Source: Paraflavisolibacter caeni
Lineage (GTDB): Bacteria > Bacteroidota > Bacteroidia > Chitinophagales > Chitinophagaceae
Direction of reading: 5' to 3'
Length of the DNA: 64,000 nucleotides
Assembly (NCBI RefSeq): GCF_025628885.1
Contig: NZ_JAOTIF010000023.1
Span: 1-64,000, forward strand
Shown here: positions 49,910-58,734 of the stretch, one piece after another
Position numbering within the stretch: position 1 is the stretch's first letter
How the letters are laid out: every line of letters begins with the position of its first letter
The notes under the pieces: model-generated
Told to the model about the DNA's origin: nothing
Databases searched by the model: none
Seen by the model: only the letters and a program-made list of their open reading frames with translations
Made by a program: the position numbers and the translations under genes

Positions 49910-50623
49910 ATGAAAATTGCTTTATTATACCCGGATTCTGATAAAAAACACGAGGAATATGCCAGGTGGTTAAAAGGGGATGATGACCTGGAAGTGGTAA
50001 AGTTATCAGCTGCAGACAGTAACCTGCACGAAATAGCGAGTTGTGATGGGGTTGTTTTAAGTGGAGGAATAGATCTTCATCCAAAGAACTATGAAAATTT
50101 CCGGACAGATTATCCGAACGCACCCAGCAAATTTGATGTTAAAAGAGATGAATTCGAAGCAGGTGCATTTGTGATGGCCCAGGAGAAGAATTTACCTGTA
50201 TTGGGTATTTGCAGAGGGATGCAGTTGATCAATTGCATGATGAATGGTACACTGAAACAAGACCTGGGTGAAGAGTTGAACAGTACGCACTGGGATGACC
50301 CAGCAAATGATAAAATACATGAAGTAAAGGTTGAAAGAAATACGCTGCTTTATGAATTGGTCCAATCCGATTTTTCTGAAGTTAATAGCGCTCACCACCA
50401 GGCAATTGAAAAGCTAGGTAAAGGCCTTCGTGTGAATTGCACCGCTGCTGATGGAACTATTGAAGGATTTGAATGGGCTGATGCTTCCGGCAAGCCATTC
50501 CTTTTGTGCGTTCAATGGCATCCTGAACGGATGTATCAATTCAAATTGGAGAACTCTCCTTTATCCAAGGGTATCCGTAGCCTGTTTATCGAAGCAATGA
50601 AAAAGTCAGGAGGTGGTCAATGA
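49910..50623 (+). CDS. Gamma-glutamyl hydrolase, peptidase C26/PuuD type
   Basis: A 237-residue class-I glutamine-amidotransferase-like hydrolase. DGVVLSGGIDLHPKNY is the family N-terminal motif. The nucleophile is Cys101 in LGICRGMQLIN, and the His is in VQWHPERM, followed by a Glu two residues on as usual. NSAHHQAIEKLG is also typical. Such enzymes cleave gamma-glutamyl amides (PuuD releases GABA from gamma-glutamyl-GABA). Here the likely product is free glutamate plus an amino acid such as glycine. Start 11 bp after the alcohol dehydrogenase; its stop overlaps the ALDH start by 4 bp (ATGA). Confidence 0.92.
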   Translation: MKIALLYPDSDKKHEEYARWLKGDDDLEVVKLSAADSNLHEIASCDGVVLSGGIDLHPKNYENFRTDYPNAPSKFDVKRDEFEAGAFVMAQEKNLPVLGICRGMQLINCMMNGTLKQDLGEELNSTHWDDPANDKIHEVKVERNTLLYELVQSDFSEVNSAHHQAIEKLGKGLRVNCTAADGTIEGFEWADASGKPFLLCVQWHPERMYQFKLENSPLSKGIRSLFIEAMKKSGGGQ

Positions 50624-51987
50624 AAATTATTAATCCAGCCACAGAAGAATTGATCACTGAAGTTCAGGAAGACTCCTATGACTCAGTAGATGAAAAGTTT
50701 AGGCTGCTCCAGGCAGCACAACCCGCCTGGCAGGAAGTTGCTTTAGAAAAAAGGATAGAAGTGCTCAAGCGTTTCGCCCTTCTCCTGGATCAACATAATG
50801 AGCAACTGGCAGTCGTGTTGACTTCTGAAGTAGGGAAGCCTTTGCAGCAGTCGCGTAACGAGATCGCAGGGGCGCGAAAGAGGATCCAATGGCTAACGGC
50901 TCATGCATTGAAATACCTGTCCGATGAAGTGATGTATACAGAAAATGGACTGGAAGAAAAGATAGCCTATGAACCGTTGGGCATCATCTGTAATATCTCT
51001 GCCTGGAACTATCCTTACCTAGTAGGCGTCAATGTTTTTGTGCCGGCTTTGCTGGCCGGGAATGCAGTGATGTATAAGCCGTCAGAATACGCAACATTGA
51101 CCGGGATAGAAATCGAAAAACTGCTGAAAGAAGCAGGCGTACCTGCAGATGTATTTCATGTGGCCTTAGGTGCAAAAGAAACAGGGGCGTTGTTGTTGGA
51201 GCTTCCTTTTGATGGATACTTCTTTACTGGTTCCTATAAAACAGGGCAATATATTTATGAAAGAGTAGCTCCGAAAATGGTGCCCTGCCAGTGTGAATTA
51301 GGGGGCAAGGATCCCTTGTACGTGGCAGATGATGTTGCTGATATCAAAGCTGTAGCTGCCAGTACTGCTGATGGTGCATTTTATAACAACGGGCAAAGTT
51401 GTTGTGCTGTTGAAAGAATTTATGTTCATGAAAACGTATATGATCAATATGTGGATGAATTTATCAAAGAAGTAAGATCATGGAAGATTGGTTTGCCAAA
51501 AGAAGGCGGTGTATATATTGGCCCTTTGACCCGAAAGGATCAATTGAATGTACTGATGGAACAGGTTAAGGATGCTTTACAAAAAGATGCAGCCCTGCTC
51601 ACTGGTGGCAAGCCGATAGAACGTAAGGGCTATTATTTTGAGCCAACTGTTTTAACCAATGTAAACCATGACATGAAGGTGATGAAAGAAGAGTCCTTTG
51701 GACCGATCATTGGCATTATGAAAGTGCATAGTGATGATGAAGCCGTTGAATTGATGAAAGATACAGAATACGGGTTGACGGCTTCTGTATACAGCAGTGA
51801 CAAAGCCAGGGCAGAAAAAGTGTTGAAGCAGATCAATGCAGGAACCGGTTATTGGAATTGCTGCGACCGGGTAAGTGCAGCCCTGCCCTGGAGTGGTAGG
51901 AAACATTCAGGCTTTGGAACCACACTTTCACATGCCGGCCTGCAGGCTTTTGTAAAGCCTAAAGCGTATCATTTAAAAACCTCATAA
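50620..51987 (+). CDS. NAD(P)-dependent aldehyde dehydrogenase
   Basis: A 455-residue cytoplasmic ALDH. Motifs are ICNISAWNYPYLVGVNVF, VMYKPSEYATLTG, the active Glu region CQCELGGKDPLYVADD, and the catalytic Cys261 in NNGQSCCAVERIYVH. The C-terminal EESFGPIIGIM and PWSGRKHSGFG regions are also typical. It resembles succinate-semialdehyde and gamma-glutamyl-aminoaldehyde dehydrogenases. It would oxidise the aldehyde formed by the iron dehydrogenase to the acid before hydrolysis. It is the last gene of the operon. The convergent CBM lipoprotein ends only 13 bp away, with no terminator in the gap. Confidence 0.92.
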   Translation: MKIINPATEELITEVQEDSYDSVDEKFRLLQAAQPAWQEVALEKRIEVLKRFALLLDQHNEQLAVVLTSEVGKPLQQSRNEIAGARKRIQWLTAHALKYLSDEVMYTENGLEEKIAYEPLGIICNISAWNYPYLVGVNVFVPALLAGNAVMYKPSEYATLTGIEIEKLLKEAGVPADVFHVALGAKETGALLLELPFDGYFFTGSYKTGQYIYERVAPKMVPCQCELGGKDPLYVADDVADIKAVAASTADGAFYNNGQSCCAVERIYVHENVYDQYVDEFIKEVRSWKIGLPKEGGVYIGPLTRKDQLNVLMEQVKDALQKDAALLTGGKPIERKGYYFEPTVLTNVNHDMKVMKEESFGPIIGIMKVHSDDEAVELMKDTEYGLTASVYSSDKARAEKVLKQINAGTGYWNCCDRVSAALPWSGRKHSGFGTTLSHAGLQAFVKPKAYHLKTS

Positions 51988-52000
51988 CAGTTGAAATTCG

Positions 52001-52924
52001 TTATGGTAGTTTGCTGATTTGAACATCATCAGCGTAAAAATAGGGTGTCAATAAAACGTTACGCCAGCCAAGATTGTCGATATTAGCCCCATTAGATCCA
52101 GTGGATGTCAGCTTGATCTTATTTGAACCCGAAGCTAAATGAACTGTATCCGAAACCGTTGACCAATTCGTCCAGCTGCCAGTTGGAGGAAAAGACAGTG
52201 TTGTGTTGACCACTACATTGTTCACTTCAAATTTTAGAGGGCGATCAGCAGTAGAGCCATTCGCATAACGGAATTGGAGCACAACAGAACCAGAGTCAAC
52301 TTTGTTAAAAGTCCATTCAATATAGTCGTCGGTGCTGTTGATGAAATCAACGAAGCCTGTACCGGTAAAACCTGCACGATCAGCGGCGACTACAGCCTTG
52401 TTTAATACTGCAGATTCGGCTTCTAGAATAGTGGTGCGTTGTTGGATTGTATCAGGCGAGGCATTGATGCATAAAAACCCAACTTTAGCAGTGCCGCCGG
52501 TTACTTTGAAGTTAACCGCGTTCAATGGTAAAGGATAACTGCTATCAGGATATGCTTGCTGAATTGGGGCTGAAATAACCTCGCCGCCACCATCAGCCCA
52601 TAAATACATACCTATGCCGGAGGCTTTTCCATAAACTGAGAAAGCGTAATTGCCATCTGGCAGATTTTGAACGGTCTGGGTAATGGTTCCATTCCAGGGC
52701 GTAAAAGGTGCAGAAAATTGTAAACCATATTGACCTGATTTCGCAGCTATAGAAGTGGGGGTAAAACCTCCGGAAGTTCCAACCTGCCATCCTTTCAGGG
52801 AGTCTTCAAAACCTGGATTCTTCAATTGTTCTGGTGTTTTTTGTTCAGAAGAATCATCCTTGCTACAAGAAGAAACAAGCGTTAAAATAAAGCACAGGAA
52901 TGCGGCTTGTGTAATGATTTTCAT
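52001..52924 (-). CDS. Carbohydrate-binding lipoprotein (CBM35/CBM6-like C-terminus)
   Basis: A 307-residue lipoprotein; the signal ends TLVSSC (Cys20) and is followed by an acidic spacer. The first domain (about 35-165; NPGFEDSLKGWQVGTSGG) looks like a CBM4-type beta-sandwich. The second (about 168-305) starts ILEAESAVL and contains GFTGTGFVDFINSTDDYIEW, VVLQFRYANGS and SGSNKIKLTSTGSNG, the CBM35/CBM6 pattern. It has no catalytic domain. It presumably holds glycan at the cell surface. It is not next to any glycosidase; the nearest glycan genes are 11 kb away. Confidence 0.8.
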   Translation of the reverse strand: MKIITQAAFLCFILTLVSSCSKDDSSEQKTPEQLKNPGFEDSLKGWQVGTSGGFTPTSIAAKSGQYGLQFSAPFTPWNGTITQTVQNLPDGNYAFSVYGKASGIGMYLWADGGGEVISAPIQQAYPDSSYPLPLNAVNFKVTGGTAKVGFLCINASPDTIQQRTTILEAESAVLNKAVVAADRAGFTGTGFVDFINSTDDYIEWTFNKVDSGSVVLQFRYANGSTADRPLKFEVNNVVVNTTLSFPPTGSWTNWSTVSDTVHLASGSNKIKLTSTGSNGANIDNLGWRNVLLTPYFYADDVQISKLP

Positions 52925-53034
52925 TTTGGTGTGTTAAGGGTTAAGGAAATGAAAGGTTATCGATCTTCGTTAACCTATAGTTAGCGCAGGTAAAATAAAA
53001 AAATTAGAATAGAATTAAAAGCTTTTAGGAAGAA

Positions 53035-53658
53035 TTATTTAGTATTACCAGTTCGCCTGAAGCTGCAAAACAGAAAGTTTTGTGCTGTATTAAACGGAGT
53101 AATGTGATCTTCTGTAATGCACCGGATCTTAGTAAAAACTGGTTGAAGCTCTTTGGTCAAATCTTGCTCATTATATTGTTTGATCTGAAGGCCGCTACAT
53201 TTTTGTGGGCCATTGGAAGAAAAGGTGCAGATGATCATATAACTGTTCACCGCAGATTTTGCAATATCCAGGTACTTACTCACCTTTTCAGGGGTTGTAA
53301 GGAAATGAAAAGTAGCACGGTCATGCCATATGTCATAAGTACGCTCTGGTTTAAACTCAGTTATATCACTTACGACCCATTTTACCTGGAGCGCTCGCTC
53401 GCCCAGGCGATCTTTTGCACGTTGTAGTGCATGTTCAGAAATGTCCAGTACCGTAATATCATCAAAGCCTTCGGCCAGAAGATAATCTACCAGTTTACTA
53501 TCACCTCCACCAATATCTATGATCTTTGCAGTTTTTGGCAAGTTAAAGCTGTGGATGAACTGAAGAGAGGTGGTTGGTATCTCCTGTGTCCAGCTCAATT
53601 CATTGGGTAACTTCGTCTCGTATATTTTTTCCCAGTGCGCTTTTGAATGATTACTCAT
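53035..53658 (-). CDS. Class I SAM-dependent methyltransferase
   Basis: A protein of about 207 residues. The ATG at 53658 gives MSNHSKAHWEKIYETKLPNE, the usual N-terminus of this small methyltransferase group (HWEKIY, SW). The frame is open 16 codons further, without support. The SAM-binding motif I is KIIDIGGGDSKLVDYLLAEG, motif II DITVLDISEHALQRAK, and YDIWHDRATFHFLT is the region after motif IV. Cytoplasmic. Acceptor substrate is unknown; relatives include thiopurine- and tellurite-type small-molecule methyltransferases. It appears monocistronic. Confidence 0.85.
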   Translation of the reverse strand: MSNHSKAHWEKIYETKLPNELSWTQEIPTTSLQFIHSFNLPKTAKIIDIGGGDSKLVDYLLAEGFDDITVLDISEHALQRAKDRLGERALQVKWVVSDITEFKPERTYDIWHDRATFHFLTTPEKVSKYLDIAKSAVNSYMIICTFSSNGPQKCSGLQIKQYNEQDLTKELQPVFTKIRCITEDHITPFNTAQNFLFCSFRRTGNTK

Positions 53659-53759
53659 GTAGTAAAGGTCTGGAATTAAAGAAACCTGTTTCGTGACCTT
53701 TATCACGCAAAGATGAAGGCTGCTGATCTGAAATCAGGAAATCAACAATCCCTCTATTT

Positions 53760-54929
53760 TTAATTTAATGCAGGTTCATTTACCAAGGGAATTAAAGCGA
53801 TCAAAGTACTGCCTTGTTGAGATGTCTTTAGCTGCACAGAACCATTCAGCAATTCCGCCCTGTTCTCGATTAAGTTAGCGCTCATTTTTTCATCTCTTTC
53901 ATTGTTGATACCATTTCCATCATCCCTGATCATCAGGCTTACTTCTTCCCATACGTGGAGCTCAATGTGTACATTCTGCACATCTGTTCTTTGCCGCAGC
54001 ATGGTAAGCTGTTGTTCCACAATCCGGAACAAGGCTAAGGCCCGGTCACTTTCAATCTTTTCTGTATCGCCGCTGAATGTGACATGAATATTGAACGGTA
54101 CCTGGTATCTCATTCCTTGGATAAAGAACTCGATCATGCTTTGCAGATCTGTACTTTCTAAAGTCGTCGGTGTAATGGTCTGGGAAAGATGGCGTATGTC
54201 ATCCAGCAATTTTATTTGCTGTGCTTTTGCCTTTCTTAATAAAGGCAGCCGCATCTCTTCAACATTTTCAGCCATATCCAGGTAAAGTTGTGTGGAAGCA
54301 AGTGTCTGTGCAATGTTTTCATGCAGTTCCCTGCCTATAGACTGCCGCTCCTTTTCCTGTGCTGTCAGATTTTTAAGCAGTACTTGCTTTTGTTTTAAAA
54401 GCATTTCTTCGGCCTGTCTGCGAATCAGGTCATTTTTTACCCGCAGTTCCAATAGCTTGGTGACCTGGTGCGCAATAATAGTAAGCGTCCGGGCTTGTAA
54501 AGGGGTAAGCGTTCGTGGTTTCTGGTCAATAATACAAACAGAACCAAGGTTATAGCCAGCGGCGGAGGTAATCGGAACCCCTGCATAGAAGCGAATCTTC
54601 ATCCCTTCCACGACATGTGGATGGTCAAAAAAACGGTCATCCTGGAGTGTATCGGGAATTACCATAATATCCTGCTGCAGGATGGTATGGGTGCAAAAGC
54701 TTGCATCACGGGATGTTTGCATCAATTCGGTGCCCCTGATGGCTTTGAACCACTGTCGGTCGGCATCTATAAATGTAATCAGGGAAATAGGGCAATCGCA
54801 CACCTGTCCCGCCAGTTCAAGAAGTTCCTCAAACTCCTTTTCGGGAGCCGAATCCAGTATATTGTAGCTCTTTAGATCAAGTAGCCTGATTTCCTCATTG
54901 AGAGGTCGTGGGGCGCATTGCATAAGCAT
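53760..54929 (-). CDS. GAF-domain sensor histidine kinase (HisKA_3/NarX-like), cytoplasmic
   Basis: A 389-residue soluble kinase. A GAF domain covers about residues 15-165 (NEEIRLLDLKSYNILDSAPE, CPISLITFIDADRQWFKA, FYAGVPITSAAGYNLGSVCIID in pieces). A coiled helix follows, then the phosphoacceptor region EKERQSIGRELHENIAQTL, with His in the NarL-type ELH(D/E)N motif. The HATPase is degenerate but visible (MIRDDGNGI; N-box weak). NarX/DegS-type kinases usually pair with LuxR-type regulators, none of which is seen here. It is divergent from the TPR kinase gene 180 bp away, which has a similar catalytic core. Confidence 0.83.
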   Translation of the reverse strand: MLMQCAPRPLNEEIRLLDLKSYNILDSAPEKEFEELLELAGQVCDCPISLITFIDADRQWFKAIRGTELMQTSRDASFCTHTILQQDIMVIPDTLQDDRFFDHPHVVEGMKIRFYAGVPITSAAGYNLGSVCIIDQKPRTLTPLQARTLTIIAHQVTKLLELRVKNDLIRRQAEEMLLKQKQVLLKNLTAQEKERQSIGRELHENIAQTLASTQLYLDMAENVEEMRLPLLRKAKAQQIKLLDDIRHLSQTITPTTLESTDLQSMIEFFIQGMRYQVPFNIHVTFSGDTEKIESDRALALFRIVEQQLTMLRQRTDVQNVHIELHVWEEVSLMIRDDGNGINNERDEKMSANLIENRAELLNGSVQLKTSQQGSTLIALIPLVNEPALN

Positions 54930-55045
54930 TTTGGATTTTCCGGTGACGGCATAAAATTAATTGCGAGTTGAAAAGAATCTGAAAAACAGGTGTTAAATCA
55001 AGGCGGTTTGTTTATATAATATTAGCATAAACTAATGGTTTTCCA

Positions 55046-55078
55046 TTGGCTTTTGGGTTTGCTTTCCGACTAATTTTG
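55046..55078 (+). promoter_or_regulatory. Candidate Bacteroidota promoter (TTG-N22-TAATTTTG)
   Basis: TTG at 55046-55048 and TAATTTTG at 55071-55078 match the -33/-7 pattern with slightly long spacing. It lies 32 bp upstream of the TPR-kinase ATG. Confidence 0.4.
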
Positions 55079-55110
55079 CAGCTTTAATATATCTATGAAA
55101 CGAACAATAC

Positions 55111-57105
55111 ATGTTTAGACCTGCTATCAGTCTCATGTTGCTGGTATCTATATTGATCCTATCCTGTGGGCAAAACACCAAAACTGAACTCGAGGATACG
55201 GCGTATTGGAACGCCAGGTTCCTTGATTCTTCTTATAGCTTGTTGTATAAGAATGAGGATACTGCGAAGGCACTTCAATACTATGATTCCTCATTGAAAC
55301 AAGCAGATGACATAACCGTGTACCCAAAGGCTGCTCGTTTCGGCATGATCGCCAACTACTATTATTTTTTTACACCGGATAATGAAGCGACGTTAAGAAT
55401 GATAGATTCAGCGCTCGCTTTATATAATACTTCGAATCTACAGGACCGCTATCCGCGAACCTATGTTGGTTACTTGCTTTTTGGCGGGGAGATTGCTTAC
55501 CGTCTTTCCCAGTACAATAAGGCTAATAAATATTATTTTAAGGCCAAAATGCTGGCCGACAGCCATTTAGATCCCTGTGAGAGAAAGGCCTACAATTATA
55601 GTATTGCCATGGTTTTGTACCAGCAGCAGAACTTTAGAGCGTCACTGAACTATTTTGAGGAAGCCTATGCCTTACAGTCAACCTGTTCACCGCTAACCAC
55701 AGCTATAGTGCTGCAGCAACAAGAAATCCAAGATAATATTGGTTTGTGCCACATTCAGCTTAAGAACTACGATAGTGCTATGGTTCATTTTGAAAAGGCA
55801 CTGCAAATCGCCGATCAATATAAAGACTCACTTGGGGCAGCATCTATGGACAGGATTTACGGGGTGGTCTATGGAAATATGGCAAAGGTGTTCATTGCAA
55901 AAAATCAGGTGAAGAAAGCTGAGCAATTGTCCAAAAAAAGTATAGCACTCAACTACCGCGAAGGATATGAAGTAGAAGATGCCATAAAAGTGATGCTGCA
56001 ATTAGTAGAAGTGTATAGCAGGAAAAAGGATTTTTTTGCGATGTTCGAAATCCTCAATAGCCTTAAGGACAGGATCAGGCACGCTGACCCCGCGACGCAC
56101 CTTGAATGGAGACGGCTCATGGCATCCTATTACGAACAGACTTCCCAGCCAGGTTTGTCGCTTCAGTTTTTCAAAAATTATACTTCGCTCAAAGATTCAA
56201 TTGCCATAGAACAAAAGAAGCTTACCGCAGCTGATCTTACCCGCCAGCTTACTGATATAGAAAAGGAGCTCCAGATCACAACACTGAAAAAGGATAAGCA
56301 ACTGGCATTGGTTTCTTTATTGGTTACAGTTGTGATTTCTTGCATGGCTTTGGTCATCATTTACCTGGTTTATCAGACCTATCGCCGCAGCAAAAAAAAC
56401 CTGGCCGTTTCATTGGCATTGAACCAGGAAATTAAGCGTCAAAAGGCTGCGCGGGAGGAGGAAGCAGAACAACGCCATAAACTGATAACTGAAGCTGTTA
56501 TCCAGGCCCAGGAAAGTGAACGGTCCCTGATTGGACTGGAGCTGCATGATAATATCAACCAGGTGCTGACCACGGTAAAGCTCCATAATGAAATGGTACT
56601 TGAAGGAGTGGGAGATCCTAAAATACTTTTGCCACGGGCATCTCAATATTTGCAGGAATGCATCAGTGAGATCAGGGACCTTTCGAAACGCCTGTCGGCA
56701 CCAACACTGGGGAAAATCAGCCTGGAGGAATCGGTAAAAGATTTGATTGAATCGATCAACCTGACCAGTAAAGTAAAGATTACGAGCCAGTTATCTGGAT
56801 TGAACAGCCAATTGCTGAAAAAGGACGTGCACATTGGTGTATACCGTATTTTGCAGGAACAGTTAAATAACGTGTTGAAGCATGCCGAAGCCTCAGAAGT
56901 GTTCGTTCATCTGGAGCATGATGGTAGCAAGCTCCGGCTTTCCATAAAAGACAATGGCAGGGGCTTTGTGGTTCACCGTCATAAAAGCGGCATTGGTCTA
57001 ATGAACATGCAGACAAGAGCTGAAAATCTCAATGGAACATTTGAAGTGGAAAGCAAACCCGGTCATGGCTGCAAGGTGGAAGTGGTTGTGCCTTGTGCTT
57101 CTTAA
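55111..57105 (+). CDS. TPR-lipoprotein sensor histidine kinase (HisKA_3)
   Basis: A 664-residue kinase with an unusual topology. Residues 1-19 are a lipoprotein signal (ILILSC, Cys19). Residues 30-370 are TPR-like helical repeats (YNKANKYYFKAKMLADSH, YDSAMVHFEKALQIADQY). A single membrane segment lies near 397-421, then a coiled coil and the phosphoacceptor SLIGLELHDNINQVLTTVK (His479). The HATPase contains IKDNGRGFVV and KSGIGLMNMQTRAENL. The sensor would be lipid-anchored outside the inner membrane. The gene is followed, after a convergent small gene, by a LytTR regulator. NarL-type HisKA_3 kinases in Bacteroidota often pair with either class. Confidence 0.88.
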   Translation: MFRPAISLMLLVSILILSCGQNTKTELEDTAYWNARFLDSSYSLLYKNEDTAKALQYYDSSLKQADDITVYPKAARFGMIANYYYFFTPDNEATLRMIDSALALYNTSNLQDRYPRTYVGYLLFGGEIAYRLSQYNKANKYYFKAKMLADSHLDPCERKAYNYSIAMVLYQQQNFRASLNYFEEAYALQSTCSPLTTAIVLQQQEIQDNIGLCHIQLKNYDSAMVHFEKALQIADQYKDSLGAASMDRIYGVVYGNMAKVFIAKNQVKKAEQLSKKSIALNYREGYEVEDAIKVMLQLVEVYSRKKDFFAMFEILNSLKDRIRHADPATHLEWRRLMASYYEQTSQPGLSLQFFKNYTSLKDSIAIEQKKLTAADLTRQLTDIEKELQITTLKKDKQLALVSLLVTVVISCMALVIIYLVYQTYRRSKKNLAVSLALNQEIKRQKAAREEEAEQRHKLITEAVIQAQESERSLIGLELHDNINQVLTTVKLHNEMVLEGVGDPKILLPRASQYLQECISEIRDLSKRLSAPTLGKISLEESVKDLIESINLTSKVKITSQLSGLNSQLLKKDVHIGVYRILQEQLNNVLKHAEASEVFVHLEHDGSKLRLSIKDNGRGFVVHRHKSGIGLMNMQTRAENLNGTFEVESKPGHGCKVEVVVPCAS

Positions 57106-57557
57106 TCAATATTTTCCTTTTTTACTTCGACATCCCAATGTGCCAAAAGAAGTTCAAAGCGGTGTTGTTCCTCTTTTTTTAATTTTTCCTCGTCTGGGTA
57201 AATTGCTTTTTTGTAAGGAGTAAGCAGATTGTCATCATAAGCCAGGGCTGAATTTTTAAATACAATAGCTACCCTGAAGTCCCAGCGGCTTTCTTCTGAA
57301 TCATGCAGGCGGGGACGACTGGCAACGATACTTACAATGTCGCCTTTCTCTATTGCTTTCTTCAACAGCGGATAATGATTCTTCTTCCACAGGGAAATAA
57401 ATTCATCGGCATATCCCCACTTTACTTTATAGTAGTTTTCAATAGTGAAGGTCTCATCCGGGTTCTTGGGAGTTTGCTGTGCAAGAAGGTGAGTAGTTGA
57501 AATCAGCAGTAGGAGGAAGAGTGTGATTTTGACCAGTGTAAATTGTTTTTCTTTCAT
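57102..57557 (-). CDS. Exported hypothetical protein, 151 residues
   Basis: A secreted protein with signal peptide MKEKQFTLVKITLFLLLLIS to LLAQ. The mature part (IENYYKVKWGYADEFISLWKKN, KAIEKGDIVSIVASRPRLHD) looks like a dimeric alpha+beta barrel-type fold with a charged C-terminal helix. I do not recognise a named family with confidence. Its stop codon shares the TTAA tetranucleotide with the stop of the convergent TPR kinase. Periplasmic; function unknown. Confidence 0.7.
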   Translation of the reverse strand: MKEKQFTLVKITLFLLLLISTTHLLAQQTPKNPDETFTIENYYKVKWGYADEFISLWKKNHYPLLKKAIEKGDIVSIVASRPRLHDSEESRWDFRVAIVFKNSALAYDDNLLTPYKKAIYPDEEKLKKEEQHRFELLLAHWDVEVKKENID

Positions 57558-57640
57558 ATTTGATAGATTTAAAAGGTTTAAGACTTGCCCGAATATAGGT
57601 TAGGAATATAAGTAATGTATTAATTTTTTAATTTTAGTAC

Positions 57641-58336
57641 ATGAACTGTCTCATAGTAGACGATAATCAAATTGCCAGAACAACTTTGCGTCAACTGGCC
57701 TCCAGCATAAAGGACATTACGGTTGTTGGAGAATGTGCCGATGCCATGGAAGCTTACAATCTGTTGCAGGAGCGACAGGTGGAAATCATTTTGCTGGATA
57801 TTGAAATGCCTGGTATGTCGGGACTGGAATTAACTCGTAACCTTGGTGGTAAACGGCCAATCATCATTTTTATTACCTCCAAAAAAGACTATGCTTCTGA
57901 AGCTTTTGATTTGAACGTTGTTGATTATTTAGTAAAACCGATTGCACCGGCCCGTTTCATTCAGGCCATTGATAAGGCAAGAGACATATTACAGAGTCGG
58001 TCAGAGGAAGTGAAAATGAGTCATGACGAATTTATTTTTATACGTGATTCCAACGTTGTGAAACGACTGAAGCTTGATGAGATTTTATATGCAGAGGCTA
58101 TGGGCGATTATGTAAAACTATATACCCCTCAGCGTTTTTTTGCTATTCACACTACACTGAAAGAGTTGGAACAACGGCTACCCGCTGATAAATTTTTACG
58201 GGTGCACCGTTCCTTTATGGTGTCAGTAGCTAAAATCGATACCATTCAGGAGGGGGCGTTAATTATCAATGGCAAACCAGTGCCGGTGGCAGATGCCTAC
58301 AGGGCAACTTTAAATAAGAGATTGAACATCCTGTAA
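57641..58336 (+). CDS. LytTR-family response regulator
   Basis: A 231-residue regulator. The receiver (1-120) has IVDDNQIA, phospho-acceptor Asp53 in IILLDIEMPGMSG, Thr in FITSKK and Lys in YLVKPI. The LytTR DNA-binding domain (about 130-231) has FIFIRDSNVVKRLKLDEI, YAEAMGDYVKLYT and FLRVHRSFMVSVAKID. LytTR regulators bind direct-repeat sites and often control surface or cell-wall genes. The nearest kinases are the TPR-lipoprotein kinase upstream and the hybrid kinase downstream; the former is the likelier partner. Confidence 0.92.
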   Translation: MNCLIVDDNQIARTTLRQLASSIKDITVVGECADAMEAYNLLQERQVEIILLDIEMPGMSGLELTRNLGGKRPIIIFITSKKDYASEAFDLNVVDYLVKPIAPARFIQAIDKARDILQSRSEEVKMSHDEFIFIRDSNVVKRLKLDEILYAEAMGDYVKLYTPQRFFAIHTTLKELEQRLPADKFLRVHRSFMVSVAKIDTIQEGALIINGKPVPVADAYRATLNKRLNIL

Positions 58337-58501
58337 TCATCACCGATTCATTTTTCTTATTTAGCGATTCATTTTCCTTTACTGCCTCTTCGCGCTTTTC
58401 CGCCGGTTAAGAAGGCGATAGTTTTAAGATGTAATTCAAAGCTCTTATAAACAGTTGCTTCCGTTAACGATCCAGCTTTACAGGTCCTTACTTAAAAAAG
58501 C

Positions 58502-58705
58502 ATGAAGGCACTATATACAATATTATTTTTTTTAGATACGCTGGCGCTGATCCTAGTTACGTATTTTTTTTTGAAATCATCCGATACAGGAACTGGTGAG
58601 CTCACCTTTATGGCTCTCCTCTGCGCCATGGTTGCTTGTATCATTCTCCTTGTTTATATAATGGTGCGGTTTCTAAAACTTCCTGGGTCCAAAAGGCAAC
58701 ATTAA
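58502..58705 (+). CDS. Small two-helix membrane protein
   Basis: A 67-residue protein with two hydrophobic segments (about 4-24 and 35-59) joined by a short polar loop (SSDTGTGELT) and ending in a basic tail KLPGSKRQH. No family is recognised. It lies 30 bp upstream of the hybrid kinase on the same strand, so the two are probably cotranscribed and it may be an accessory to that kinase, by inference only. The 165 bp upstream carry a direct repeat CGATTCATTTT(T/C)CTT but no other clear signal. Confidence 0.55.
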   Translation: MKALYTILFFLDTLALILVTYFFLKSSDTGTGELTFMALLCAMVACIILLVYIMVRFLKLPGSKRQH

Positions 58706-58734
58706 TTTGTTTAAATTAGAAGTTTATACGAAAA

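Noticed and set aside
46007-51987. Classical Puu putrescine pathway as the sole reading of this operon
   Set aside because: There is no PuuB-type FAD amine oxidase; the oxidation step is an iron alcohol dehydrogenase and the permease is of the ethanolamine group. Putrescine use is not excluded but fits less well.
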